From Arion vulgaris (lineage: Eukaryota; Mollusca; Gastropoda; Stylommatophora; Arionidae): 64,000 nucleotides of DNA. The notes beneath the pieces were generated by a model, which saw only the letters and a list, made by a program, of their open reading frames with translations, searched no databases and was not told the origin of the DNA. Of the stretch, positions 44,281-54,444 are shown in pieces. The position numbers and the translations under genes are program-made. Location of the stretch: NCBI GenBank assembly GCA_020796225.1, contig CM036759.1, positions 25,714,313-25,778,312 on the forward strand. Direction: 5' to 3'. Positions within the stretch are counted from its first letter, which is position 1, and each line of letters begins with the position of its first letter.

Positions 44281-44760
44281 AACTTTATATTAGATTAATA
44301 TATCATATTAAACTTTTTTACTGTCGCTTAAAATCATAAAAAAACTGCAAATATCCTTTTAATGATTATTTATTTGTTATAGCAATATGGATGAGTTGTT
44401 GCTGCTTCTTTTTAAAAAAGGTCCATTTCTCCCCACTATGGTCCATTGCTCCCCACGTGCTGGTCCATTTCACTCCAATGGTGGTCCATTTCTCCCCATG
44501 TTCATATACATTTTTGAAATGCATTTTGTAAAGAAACATAGAAATAGATTGCTAAATGTTTCTCCCTTTTAAAATAAATGAATGTACAACATTTTAGTCA
44601 TGGTTTTGTTATGTTTCGATAAAATCTGTTCCGGTGATGAGCAAAAATTGAAAACTACAAAATTGCTGGTCCATTTCTCCCAGTCTCCTATTGTTAAAAA
44701 TATGTTTGGTACTAAAGATTATGAAATATTATGGAAAGTTACATCACTTCCTGCTTTGCT

Positions 44761-45105
44761 CTTTTCGCGCCTCGTATTATGCACTGCAGTCTTGTCATCT
44801 GTTCTTTTCGAGCCTCGTATTATGCACTGCAGTCTTGTTATCTGTTCTTTTCGCACCTCGTATTATGCACTGCAGTCTTGTCATCTGTTCTTTCGCACTC
44901 GTATTATGTACTGCAGTCTTGTCATCTGTTCTTTTCGCACCTCGGATTATGTACTGCAGTCTTGTCATCTGTTCTTTTCGCACCTCGTATTATGTACTGC
45001 AGTCTTGTTATCTGTTCTTTTCGCACCTCGTATTATGTACTGCAGTCTTGTCATCTGTTCTTTTCGCACCTCGGATTATGTACTGCAGTCTTGTTATCTG
45101 TTCTT
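44761..45105. repeat. Minisatellite, 43-bp unit, eight copies
   Basis: Unit CTTTTCGCACCTCGTATTAT then GTACTGCAGTCTTGTCATCTG. 43 bp is not a multiple of three and no frame has a stop, so three overlapping open frames run through it. Copies 5-8 show alternating G/T and C/T variants. Confidence 0.96.
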
Positions 45106-45114
45106 ATTCGTGTG

Positions 45115-45545
45115 TAATTTCGCAAGAAATCTAACTTATGGTGACAAAAAATGGACACAATCTTATGACAGTAGTCGCAAATATAATAACAATTGGGAAA
45201 AGACTTTTGTATGGGCGAAAAGATCTTCTGATGGATCACAAAATGCGTTTTGTAAATTATGCCTAAAGCCTGTAGCCTCACTGCACATGAAAAGTCAGGA
45301 AAAAAACACAGATGACTCCATCAACAGGACAGAACACACTTCACGTGGAGAATTCCCTAGACAAAATTATGATAAGGTTAAGGCAGCAGAACTTCAAGTG
45401 GCTGTATGTGTGGCCTGTCATTGTGCCATTCGTTCTGTCAACCATCTTAGTGAAATAATGATAGGTCATGGACAAGGGAGCACTTCAGAATACATAAGGT
45501 TGCACATAACAAAATATTCTTGTTTAATAAAAGAACACCATCTCA
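45115..45545 (+). pseudogene. BED/zinc-finger-like transposase-derived fragment
   Basis: Open frame reads RKYNNNWEKTFVWAKRSSDG, NAFCKLCLKPVASLHM (a C-x2-C pair with following His), then VKAAELQVAVCVACHCAIRS and HLSEIMIGHGQ. This order matches the start of the hAT-like/zinc finger proteins common in invertebrate genomes. The remainder is missing; a LINE tail begins at 45545. Confidence 0.6.
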
Positions 45546-45795
45546 CCATCAGTCCTTTCTTTCGTTCGCTTGAAATATGTCTATATATTCAATGTTGTCT
45601 CTTGTATGAACTTCACTGTCTTTGTAGCTCACACAGAGGTCCGTGTAATTTTATGTCGAGTGTTGTTTCGTTAGGCCAGTGAGTTTGCCTCAGTGTATCA
45701 TATTTGGGGCAGTCTTGAAGTATGTGCTCTGCAGTCTGGTTTGCCTGTCCACATGGCTGAATTGCCAATCCGTTACTGCTGCACTCCATTGGATT
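45545..45795 (-). mobile_element. I/Nimb-like LINE, 3' end fragment
   Basis: Minus strand reads CGQANQTAEHILQDCPKYDT then LRQTHWPNETT and LHGPL, the C-terminal end seen at 40914-41160. Confidence 0.75.
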
Positions 45796-46283
45796 TCTGG
45801 GACTTTATTTACTGGGGCAGTTGTTGTATCTGACTCTCAGTCGATGCTTCACAAGATCCAGAAGGCAGGTTTCGGTATGAGTGGATGTCGTCTATAGAAG
45901 TTTCTAACCTCCAGCGGCTTACGTGGATATACTGTCCTGGGCATGGGTGTTTACGGTAATGAGAGAGCGGACAGGCTTGCATCAACAGCATCGATTGTTG
46001 GGGAGTTGAAGATGGATAAGGGGGATATTCTTCGGTCTCTTCGAGACTCTCTGTTGGATGAGGGCACTAATATCGATGTTGAATCGATCAAGCGATTTAA
46101 GCAGTTTGAGTTACCCGTTGTTCAAGTCGAACTGGATGCCTGAGAGGCAGAGTGAGAGGTGTGTTTAATCAGCGAGCCACAGGAACCATCAGTATGCATA
46201 CTCTTCGATATCTGTTGGGGAGACTGAGCACCTATGGGTCTGCCTGGAGTGCAATGACGTCAGTTTAGTAACCAATAACCAAT
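45795..46283 (+). mobile_element. ingi-like LINE, RNase H end and 3' terminus
   Basis: Reads VVVSDSQSMLHKIQKAGFGM, then GVYGNERADRLASTASIVGE (45943-46003), and ends SERCVFNQRATGTISMHTLR..STYGSAWSAMTSV with the stop at about 46270. The last 125 bp are nearly identical to 51457-51583. Confidence 0.8.
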
Positions 46284-47090
46284 CTTGAATTTTATATACA
46301 TGTGGCTGCGGAGCCGATTGTGTCCTGTTCTAAGGCGCAGAATAACAACTTGTTCTAATCTGCTCATATTATAGTAATCGTCTTGTGTTGGTATTTGTGG
46401 CTTTCTCATTGATTTAATCATCCTTTTCTTTTGGGGGTAGGTGACTGGCACATTCGGCTGCCTCCTGCAGCACCTTCCTTGGCCAATCGGTCTGCTGTTT
46501 CATTTCCTGGTATTCCACAGTGAGAGGGTATCCACTGCAAGACGACCCTGCGATGCTTGGACAATTTAGACAGTAGGGTCTGTAGACCTGGCAATTTTCT
46601 GGACTGAAGTGCTTGGAGTGCTGATTTTGCATCAGTCAAAAATACAACAGGTTGAGGATCGGGTCTGGTATTCAACAGTTTTTTAGTTGCCACCTTGATT
46701 GCCTGAATTTCTGCATCATAGTTGTGACAGAATTTCCCTGTTGGTACTTTAATCGCATCTCTAGCGTTGTTTGGGTATTCTATATACACTCCTGCTCCTC
46801 CATTCTTCACTGCATTTTCTGCTGACCCATCCGTGTATACCCGGACCCAGAGGTCATGTGGGTATTCTTCATCAAGTAAACTGAGAGTGACTGTCTTGCG
46901 TTGTATGCTGTTCTGCTCATCCTTGTCGAATATTCCTTTCACTTCTGTCTGGATACATACTTCTGGTTCAGTCTCCTCTCTCCAAGGGGTTTGCTCTGGC
47001 ACAGACTTTAGGGAATGCCAACTTTTGGTAGGTCTGAGGTTTGCCTATTCTGTTTGCTTTGCTATTCTGTGCATTGTTCTATGATATCCC
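46284..47090 (-). mobile_element. I/Nimb-like LINE, RNase H domain
   Basis: Frame 47002-46418 carries an almost intact RNase H: DLWVRVYTDGSAENAVKNGG (Asp), NYDAEIQAIKVAT (Glu), VVFLTDAKSALQAL (Asp), VVLQWIPSHCGIPGNETADR (His, Asp). The three acidic metal ligands and the His are present. A frameshift near 46430 leads to VILRLRTGHNRLRSHMY. No RT or endonuclease is attached. Confidence 0.88.
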
Positions 47091-47250
47091 TAAGAGCAAA
47101 TATTTGGTATATACACTGTATAATACAGCTCCATCCTCTACGAAATCCAGCGTCATCATTTCTCAGTGTCTTATCTACTGCATCTGTACGAGGATTTTGC
47201 TACACATTTAGTTGGGGACAGAAGGGAGGGTTATTTCACCCCAGCTGTCA

Positions 47251-47465
47251 CTTCTTCTTCTTCGATCGCTCCATATCGACCACTTGTTAACCACTATGTA
47301 TAATTTGTATGTGATCTGAGCCTAAGAAAGATTATACGGTGTGCCAGTTATACTCCTACAAGTACATCCGATTTCTGCGATGCTTTTGATTTACTAGGGT
47401 AACTTCCCTAGGTCCTACTTTAGCCGCCTCTTACGATATGCCGTAATTTTGTAGTGTTCCTTGGT
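47251..47465 (-). mobile_element. SINE family C
   Basis: CTTCTTCTTCTTCGATCGCT tail at left, GACCACTTGTTAACCACTAT, ATACTCCTACAAGTACATCC, GGGTAACTTCCCTAGG and TAGCCGCCTCTTACGATATG at right; head truncated. Confidence 0.82.
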
Positions 47466-47509
47466 CAGATTGCAGTAAATGTGCCTCAACAGAAATTTTT
47501 AAATTTAAC

Positions 47510-48030
47510 GATTTCAGACAACATAATAATCCATGGACAGCCTACTCAAGACACGAGAGGAGACTTAACATCTTTCACCTTCGATGTCTCCGCAAGATTA
47601 TGAACATGTGGTACGACAAGATAACCAACTCTGAAGTACTACAACGTGCAAATCTGCTTTCCGTCATGGACATGCTCAGCAGTAGACGACTAAGATGGTT
47701 GGGGCATGTGAGAAGAATGGAAACTTGTCACATACCAAAACAAATGTTGTTATGTGAACTTTCCGAGGGGAAGAGGCACCAGGGCAGACCACTGCTCAGA
47801 TATAAAGATGTCTGCAAAGCCTCAATGAAAACTTTTCTATAGGTCCCAGCACATGGGAAGAACTAGCTGATGACAGAGTTGTGTGGAAAGTCAAATTGCG
47901 AAAGGGCGCATGGTCTTTTGAGAAGAGACTTATGTATGAGCTGAACGACAAGAGAGAAAAGCGAAAACTCAGAAGTTGTCACAGTAAAATACTTGCCAAT
48001 TGACCGTCTGTAAAGACGAAAAGGCCATAT
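47510..48030 (+). mobile_element. RTE-like LINE 3' end
   Basis: Reads MNMWYDKITNSEVLQRANLL, RRLRWLGHVRRMETCHIPKQ, GKRHQGRPLLRYKDVCKAS, then in a second frame STWEELADDRVVWKVKLRKG. It stops about 275 bp before the MRPS18A start codon. Confidence 0.78.
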
Positions 48031-48304
48031 ATATATATAATAATCCAATATTTGTATTCACGACACGAGAACAGGAAGAAAACGTACAAAACAATTGCAA
48101 GGAATACCGTACTGAATTATAATATAATAATAGATTAATGTATAAACAGTATTATAATTAATATTGTCTCAGTACAAATATTAAGATTTAGTACGTTGTT
48201 TTGCCTTTTATTGTACATTTAACCAATCAGTCAATTAATCAACAGATTAGCTTACATTTTGTTTCTTATACGCCGTGTTGATATTTTTTATTACACAAAG
48301 AAAC
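48030..48304 (+). promoter_or_regulatory. Likely MRPS18A upstream region
   Basis: The ~275 bp between the LINE and the MRPS18A ATG have no recognised repeat except (TA)4 at 48031. A promoter is expected here by position; no TATA or initiator can be assigned with confidence. Confidence 0.3.
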
Positions 48305-48422
48305 ATGGCGTCGTCCCAGGCATTTTTAGTTTCAATGACAAAGATTGGACAATCACATATTCCAGTATTACAGCGTTTTACTCGGAATTTTTGTGGGACT
48401 TCAATTTTAGGAGTGAAAAAAA
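48305..48422 (+). CDS. MRPS18A: MRPS18A exon 1 (mitochondrial targeting peptide)
   Basis: ATG GCG TCG at 48305 opens MASSQAFLVSMTKIGQSHI and continues through LQRFTRNFCGTS to GVKK. No acidic residue occurs in the first 39 positions, and basic and hydroxylated residues alternate with hydrophobic ones. Donor A|GTAATT at 48423, one base carried over. Confidence 0.85.
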
Positions 48423-48529
48423 GTAATTTTAGACATGTTTTTTTTTAATGAACTATTTTACTCAGTGAGCTAGACAATATAATATATTGACGTAAAGAAC
48501 TAATTAAACAAACTAAAAAGTCATCCTCT

Positions 48530-48745
48530 CATCATCATCAGGTGCCGTCTCCACATCGAAGGTTGGCTGCAATGAATCTCCAGCATCCTGTCTTTCGCCT
48601 TGGTGTTGCACACTGCCAGACTGTAACCTGTCCATTTCTTAAAGTTTCCTCCCACTTATCTCTCGGTCTTCCTCTTGCTCTTCCCCTCAACTTTCCCCTC
48701 TAGTAAATGTTTTATCATGGTGTCATCTCTTAGAATCTCTAAAAG
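48530..48745 (-). mobile_element. RTE-like LINE 3' end
   Basis: Reverse complement of 61290-61485: TCATCATCAGGTGCCGTCTC, CCAGCATCCTGTCTTTCG, GGTCTTCCTCTTGCTCTTCC. Both copies end at GATGATGA. In MRPS18A intron 1. Confidence 0.78.
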
Positions 48746-49125
48746 TAGTCTGAAGTGGACTCAGACTATTTTAGTTAGTAATCAAAAATTGAAAAATACA
48801 CGATGATGACGGTTATTTCGGATTAAAATTTAAAATGCAGAGGGGAAGAATCACAAAAAAGACAAATCTTTAAGTTCTTGCTTAACAATAACTTACGCTC
48901 ACAGTAGACTTGGACGAGTTATCACAGTTGATGACATTTTCATTTGATGATGATAAATAAACATATATATATATTATATGGAATATACAGTATTATTCAG
49001 TATACTATATTTAAGTTAATTTAACTATATATATATAATACTAATAGTATAGTATATATATATGTAATAATATAGTATATAATATATACTCATTAATTCT
49101 GATAATACTCATACATACTCATCAT

Positions 49126-49401
49126 GAGAGCCGCTGAGCGTAGTTGTTGGTGAACTCGCTCGCAAGGCTGGTGGTCTGGGTTCAGCTCCCGCAATGCGCG
49201 TGGAATTTTTCCGACCGCGACGGCTCTCAGGTCGACCCAGCCTCAACTGGGTACCAGAACTGCTCTGGGAAAGTAAAGGCGGCCGGCGTGATGCTGACCA
49301 CATCACCCATCGTGTGCCGACGGTCAATGAAAATACAGGCCTAACACTGTATTGACCTATATACCACGAGGTATGAAAGGGTTCCTTTACTTTTACTTAC
49401 T
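49126..49401 (+). mobile_element. tRNA-derived SINE, complete, 11-bp TSD
   Basis: ATACTCATCAT at 49115-49125 and 49402-49412 flanks 276 bp. The head has a box A-like GAGCGTAGTTGTTGG and box B GGGTTCAGCTCCC. A GC-rich body (GGCTCTCAGGTCGACCCAGC) follows, with a CCTTTACTTTTACTTAC tail instead of poly(A) or (GAA)n. MRPS18A intron 1. Confidence 0.9.
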
Positions 49402-50160
49402 ATACTCATCATACTGCTGTGTGTCAAGTGTGTGTGTACTCAGTACTGTTCAGTGTGTTCAGTGTTACACTTGAGTGTTACACTATGTTACCTCTACAGC
49501 CTACTGTTACTGTAAACTTTGAAACTGTAGTAGTGTAGTGTTAGTATGTGTAAGTCAGTCAAGTGTTACTAGTGACTTACAAAGTTACGACGACTGACTC
49601 AACTGTTAATTATGTTGTAATTTATAACAATGATAATGCTATATATTATATATATGTCATTTTAATTATAGTTTTGCTGTAATTTCTATAACAATAATTT
49701 TAAAAAATATATGTTTGGGTTGTGCTCACTTCTTTGCACTTTGTTGTCTGGTCTTTCATTCTACTTGTTCAGCATTAGCAATGAGCATGGTAATGGTTGA
49801 ATGTACCAAGAGCATAAAACTCTTGCAGATGACCCCTCACTCAATGGATTTTGTAAGCTGTGAATTGGCAGTTATTTTTAGTTATATTGAGATTCTAATT
49901 ATTACTGATGTAGGTCTGTGCTGCATGAAGGTTCTCGGTTATAGTGACTAGTATGGTCATTGCAAAGTAGAGTGAGTTTAATGAGATTTTTGTGATAATC
50001 CCCAGTATGAAAATGAGGTGGTTACAGCTGCTCTCAGGTGACTTTAGAAAATTCAGCTAACCGAGAACACTATCGTGTTAGTTTATAACATCTTACATTC
50101 TGTTATAAAGCTAATGCCATGCTTTTAAAACTAAAAACACTATTACTATTATATTTAATT
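49402..50160. other. MRPS18A intron 1, no further feature
   Basis: AT-rich with a GTGTT/AGTGTT-rich patch at 49430-49570. No gene or known repeat recognised. Confidence 0.5.
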
Positions 50161-50166
50161 CCACAG

Positions 50167-50198
50167 TTGAAGTATCAGAAAATGGAGACACTACAGTG
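50167..50198 (+). CDS. MRPS18A: MRPS18A exon 2 (32 bp)
   Basis: Acceptor TTCCACAG at 50166; donor GTG|GTAAGT at 50199. In the phase left by exon 1 it encodes IEVSENGDTTV, corresponding to the EVVE-x-x-EGKTT segment after the transit peptide in vertebrate homologues. Small, but both splice sites are strong. Confidence 0.85.
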
Positions 50199-50559
50199 GT
50201 AAGTTTTTGGACAATTGATTTGGTTGATTGTCATATTCTTGACTATTTTTCACTCTCATTACTATTGTTTCAAGTATACATTCAATGTTGGTTTACTATT
50301 CTTTGCCTTCCAGTATAGTGCTGGCTTCCAGTATAGAGCTTGTCTAGCTACACTACATTTGAAATTCTTGCAGTCTGGTAAGGGTTACAAATTTACCTCC
50401 AATCCTCCAGTCGTAAAGAAATAGTATGTTTATTCATAAATGAAATTGTTTTTTAAAATGCATTTGTGGTTTATTTTAGTCTCTCAGTTTTGTCTGCTTT
50501 ATTCTCAACAATTCTGTGGTGCGTCTTGTACCTCTGATCCTTCACTTGCTTCTGAATTT

Positions 50560-50690
50560 CATTAGGGTTCAAGTTACTCTTTGTGATTTGTGTGGATGAA
50601 ACATGAGTATGTTGCACCCTGATTCATAGGCTCTTACGGCATGTAGGACAGGCACATTCGAAAAATTTCATCCTCAGTTAGTTTAAGTAA
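50560..50690 (-). mobile_element. Old, diverged SINE C/A relative
   Basis: TTACTCTTTGTGATTTGTGT, GTATGTTGCACC and CTCTTACGGCATGTAGG are spaced as in SINE C but with many changes. Intron 2 of MRPS18A. Confidence 0.4.
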
Positions 50691-51274
50691 CTTTGTGACT
50701 AAGTGGACCATGGAAATAGCAGTGATTTGCGCAAGAAACCATATGAAATAACTGTATTAAAATTGTGTATGTTTAATGCAGAATAGAAACCTTTGGTTTG
50801 CAGAACATACACACATACATCTTTCCATATATACAATTGTGACTAAAGACAGACTTATGCACAAGATATCAGTTAACACAGCTGAAGTCAAGAATAAGTA
50901 GTGATGGATTTGATACACCCTCAGGAAATTATCTGGTAAAGTACTTATGCTGGATTCTACATGTAAAGAGAAGAGTGAGGAGACACAATAAAAGCAGAGA
51001 CCAGAATAAAATGGACAGAACTCGAGAAGATGTCCCAAAATATAAATCATTTGAGACTTACAATTGCAACCATATTTTACACATGAAACAAGAATGACTT
51101 TAAAATGATGAAATTAATTAGAATTTTTGCAAATTTATCACATATGATTTTCCCAACTGCTGTCAGTTTGAACAGTTACTTTTAACATTCACTTCATCAA
51201 AATTGGAGAAGTCAGTTTTCATCAATGTCAGATAATTTTTTGACAACAAAAATCTTAAAAATCTCTCTCTACAG

Positions 51275-51379
51275 ATCAAAGGCATCCAACAAAAGCCAGC
51301 AGTGCAGCAGATAGTTCGCACAATCAAGGCACCAACTAAATGTCCACTATGTGAGTTTCAAGACTCTCTCACATACAGA
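51275..51379 (+). CDS. MRPS18A: MRPS18A exon 3 (CxxC segment)
   Basis: Acceptor CTCTCTCTACAG ends at 51274, donor AGA|GTAAGT at 51380. It encodes 35 residues, IKGIQQKPAVQQIVRTIKAP then TKCPLCEFQDSLTYR. The CPLC pair matches the conserved CPxC of mL66. Confidence 0.93.
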
Positions 51380-51456
51380 GTAAGTTTGTTGTATTGTTCT
51401 TTGTTATAGGGGGTTTTTGTGGTATAGAGGCTAGGTGTTCATCTCTCGTGTCAAAG

Positions 51457-51583
51457 TGTGTTTAATCAGCGAGCCAGGGGAACCATCAGTATGCATACTC
51501 TTCGATATCTGTTGGGGAGACCGAGCACCTATGGGTCTGCGCGGAGTGCAATGACGTTAGTTTAGTAACCAATAACCAATCCC
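51457..51583 (+). mobile_element. ingi-like LINE, 3' terminal 125 bp
   Basis: GTGTGTTTAATCAGCGAGCC to GTAACCAATAACCAATC, almost identical to 46157-46283. A severely 5'-truncated insertion in the 350-bp intron 3 of MRPS18A. Confidence 0.85.
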
Positions 51584-51729
51584 TTCGAGCCACGGCAACA
51601 CACATGTGGTAGTTTCCTTTTAATCTTATCTGTGTCTTACATCTTTCCTAATATGTTTAGGGGTATATGTTTTATATGGATACATATTTACCACATTCTA
51701 TTTCTGTTTCTTTTTTTTTTGGGATCTAG

Positions 51730-51853
51730 GATGTCCTTATCTTGCAACAGTTTGTATCACCAGATGGAAGTATTCTTCCAAGACATGTAACAAATGTGTG
51801 CTTCACAATGCAGTGGAAATTACAAAACATTCTGTATCAGTCATATACTGCAG
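51730..51853 (+). CDS. MRPS18A: MRPS18A exon 4 (bS18 core)
   Basis: Acceptor after a T-rich tract (TTTTTTTTTGGGATCTAG) ends at 51729; donor G|GTAAGT at 51854. It encodes DVLILQQFVSPDGSILPRHV then a helix, QWKLQNILYQSYTAG. This is the most conserved, RNA-binding part of the S18 fold. Confidence 0.95.
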
Positions 51854-52101
51854 GTAAGTTTTATATTGAATATATATTTTGTACCAGTCATTATCTACAG
51901 GCACGTTTTATGTTAAAATTATAAAATACTAGCTATACTACCTGACTTTTCACAGGAAATGTCATATTATCATATGGAAATGAAAATCGTGGCATATCCT
52001 TTATGGGATGTCACCATCAACCACAGTAAATGAATTGTCGATTTTCTAGGCTCCACTTGTATGTTCAGTAGTTTGCCATTGCTTTCTGAACGGTGAGGTC
52101 T

Positions 52102-52461
52102 CCTCTTCTTCTACTTTGCGCTTCTTTACGACCAATTTTAATCACTCTTTGTGATATGTTTGATCTTTGCCAAGAACATGTATTCGTTGCACATTGGTTT
52201 GGTAGGCCCTCTCTTCTTCTTTGCGTCGTTCTTACGACCAATTTGAATCACTCTTTGTGATATGTTTGATCTTTGCCAAGAATGTGTATACGTTGCACAT
52301 TGGTTTGATAGGCCGCTAAACGCATAGACTTCTACATGTTTAGGACACATGCATCCGATTTCAGCCAAACCTCCTTAGTCGCCTCTACGACATGCGTGGC
52401 AGGTAACAGCGGTTCTGTTCTTTACACCCCAAATTCGGGCCCCGGTAACCACTTGGGCTCA
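52102..52461 (-). mobile_element. SINE family A, one-and-a-half-unit composite, 11-bp TSD
   Basis: CGGTGAGGTCT occurs at 52091-52101 and 52462-52472, with no TSD at the inner junction. Minus strand order: full SINE A (52461-52214, ending in a short GAAGAGAG run) then a second 3' half (from GGGCCTACCAAACC to the GAAGAAGAGG end, 52213-52102). A single outer TSD means both parts came in together. MRPS18A intron 4. Confidence 0.88.
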
Positions 52462-52776
52462 CGGTGAGGTCTATTTTTACTGTTCGTAAAAATCCACACC
52501 AAACAAATTTACTTCCAAACTTCCCGCTCGGAGTTGGAACCAGGTACGCTTGGGTTTATATTCTCATAAATGTCACTGAAAAATCTGGACTCTTTCATAT
52601 CAAATTCTTGAGCACACCATACAATCATGTTATAAAGGAAATAGCAAGAACTGGCTGACCTTTGGCATGTTACACTCATTGAGGCCGTCACTAATTTAAC
52701 ACTCTTTGAGGATACTCAATCCAATTGTAAATCTTTCAGAAGTGTTGAGACATCTACTAAGTTTAAGACACTATAC

Positions 52777-53027
52777 CCTCGTCTTCTTCCAACGCTTCAT
52801 ATCGACCACTTGTTCAACCACTCTATGTTATTTGAGTCTAAGAGTGATTGTACATTGTGCCATTTATGCACCTACAAGTAGGCCAGCACATCCTATTTCT
52901 GCAACACTTTCTACTTACTAGGGTAGCTTCCCTAGACCCCTACCTCAGTCGCCTCCCAGAGACTTGCCTTGTAGGTTGCAGTGTTACTATTCTTTGCTCC
53001 CCTTGAGGGCCCCGGCAACATACGGGT
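52777..53027 (-). mobile_element. SINE family C, complete, 10-bp TSD
   Basis: GACACTATAC at 52767-52776 and 53028-53037 flanks 251 bp. This pair fixes family C's termini: head CACCCGTATGTTGCCGGGGC, tail GGAAGAAGACGAGG. MRPS18A intron 4. Confidence 0.93.
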
Positions 53028-53124
53028 GACACTATACACTAAAACATGCGTTAATATAAAAGACAAATAAAATTAGTAATTTCTGCATTCATTGCTGGCT
53101 GCTTAACAATAATATGTATTGGTA

Positions 53125-53660
53125 TGGCGGTCTCTGTGACGTAGCGGAAAGGTGCTTGCCTCTTGTTCTATAAGTACAAAGTTTGTTTCTCGCTTGGAAC
53201 AATCGGGATATTTCCCCAGAATTTCCTTATCTCAATGTAAGCGAGACAGAGTTCCTAGTCCTATCGGAGATATGGATAATAAATGGAGGTACCATGTTCA
53301 AGTTGAGGATATAAAAGAACCTTAAGCAGTTGAAAATCAATAAGAGTGGGCTGCAAAGCCGCTGCCCAGGCAAAATTAATTTAAAAAAAAAGAATTAAAA
53401 TAAAATTTCTACAAAAATGTCTACAATTTTCAAAATGACATCGGGGATCCTCGCCTGTGCTGCGGAGTTTGTGTACTGCCACTGATATCTTCCTGTGTAA
53501 GATAGAGCGAAACACATAAAACAAAGTACTGTAGTTTTACAAAAACAATATACAGCAACGTTTCGACCAAAAGGCCTTTATCAAGCAAAGGATACAAGAG
53601 AAGTGTAAGAAAGAGATCGGAGAACACATGGTTATTCACCAAAGTGCAATGTTGATGGTC
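53125..53660 (+). mobile_element. Element D (tRNA-like head, hammerhead-like 3' part)
   Basis: Starts GGCGGTCTCTGTGACGTAGC (box A-like), then GGTGCTTGCC, a conserved AAGAGTGGGCTGCAAAGCCG..CTGCCCAGGC stretch and an A-rich tract at 53384. It continues to CAGCAACGTTTCGACC (53553-53584, minus-sense motif) and GGTCCAATCAATCAAT. A second copy is at 58985-59960, interrupted. It may be two adjacent elements. Confidence 0.65.
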
Positions 53661-53871
53661 CAATCAATCAATATATTGGTATGTCTCTTTGACTTATTGT
53701 CTGCATCTGTTTGACCTGACCACTTATTCATTTCTTTCCTACCTTTTTTTTTTACTTGTGAACATGTCCTGTCATGCACTAAATCTTGCAGGATTGTTAT
53801 CTATGTGGTGTATATAAGCTCAGCTCTATATGTTAATTTGTAACTCACAATTTCTATTGTTTGCATTGCAG

Positions 53872-53996
53872 GTCTTCTTCCAAAGTATAAACCAATTCTG
53901 CCTGTTAATGAAAATCCAGAAATATACGATAAAAACTACAAATGGAGAAAGAATAATGTGTATTATGAAGACTTCAGCATTGAAAACCCACTGTGA
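53872..53996 (+). CDS. MRPS18A: MRPS18A exon 5 (C-terminus and stop)
   Basis: Acceptor TTGCATTGCAG at 53871. The split glycine starts GLLPKYKPILPVNENPEIYD, followed by a basic/aromatic tail (WRKNNVYYEDFSIENPL) and TGA at 53994-53996. GLLP-x-x-x-P-x-LP is a family hallmark. Confidence 0.94.
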
Positions 53997-53999
53997 ACA

Positions 54000-54440
54000 T
54001 TTCTTTCATAAATATATGTGTGTGTATGCATTATGTTATTCATTTTAATGTAATTACTTAGTTTGAGTGCTTGACGTAAAGTTAGGTAACATGATACAGT
54101 ATAAAAAGATACCTTCAAATGATCAAAGTGTTGTTCAATTATATGTGTTATCTTTTTTTAATGTTTTGTTTCTTTAGATTTTCTGTTATCCTAGCCCTGA
54201 ATTGAGAAGAATAATGTGTGGTATAACCATTTCTGTTGGTATCAGATCAAGTGTCATCTCCGTTGCCATGTCCAGCACTAATTATGGAGTCATCTTAGAT
54301 CTCCATTAAGTTTATGTCCTCCACTTTCTACACTCGTATGATTTTGCCGTATAACCTGATCATCTGCATATAGCGGGTTTTCAGCCTTAATCTGATTTAC
54401 AAGGTCATTGATGTAGATGAGAAAGAGGGTACAACTTAGT
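54000..54440. other. MRPS18A 3' flank
   Basis: No canonical AATAAA close to the stop; ATAAAT at 54008 is the nearest candidate signal. The minus strand at 54230-54430 may be RT-like LINE debris (TCAGCCTTAATCTGATTTAC) but no motif is conclusive. Confidence 0.4.
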
Positions 54441-54444
54441 GATG

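Larger units (their letters stand above)
38670..44690 (+). mobile_element. Dead pogo-type DNA transposon, split by a LINE
   Basis: Limits are suggested by clusters of a short motif at each side: GGGGAGAAATGGACC and TCATTTCTCCC at 38671-38720, and GGTCCATTTCTCCCC-type copies at 44420, 44440, 44470, 44485 and 44669. These inverted and direct copies look like terminal/subterminal transposase binding sites. The exact end and TA duplication are not resolved. The coding part is described separately. Confidence 0.65.
48305..53996 (+). other. MRPS18A: MRPS18A gene (mitochondrial ribosomal protein mL66), five coding exons
   Basis: Whole gene span; exons are listed separately. The spliced frame is 504 nt, 167 residues plus stop, with every junction in phase. 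The product is the bS18-family protein of the large mitochondrial ribosomal subunit. The N-terminus is Ser/Arg/Lys-containing and lacks acidic residues, as expected of a mitochondrial targeting peptide. The body has the CPLC motif, the DVLILQQFVSPDGSILPR core and GLLPKYKPILP near the C-terminus, all closely matching the known pattern of this family. Four introns of 1.75, 1.1, 0.35 and 2.0 kb contain SINEs but no damage to splice sites. Start choice is the first ATG of the open frame, just after an AAAGAAAC leader. Confidence 0.93.

Noticed and set aside
44582..45682. A genuine 366-codon host gene
   Set aside because: It strings together pogo flank, a 43-bp minisatellite, a zinc-finger relic and antisense LINE sequence.
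41055..47002. Cellular RNase H1 genes
   Set aside because: The domains are followed by LINE-type C-termini and lie within TSD-bounded or truncated LINE copies.
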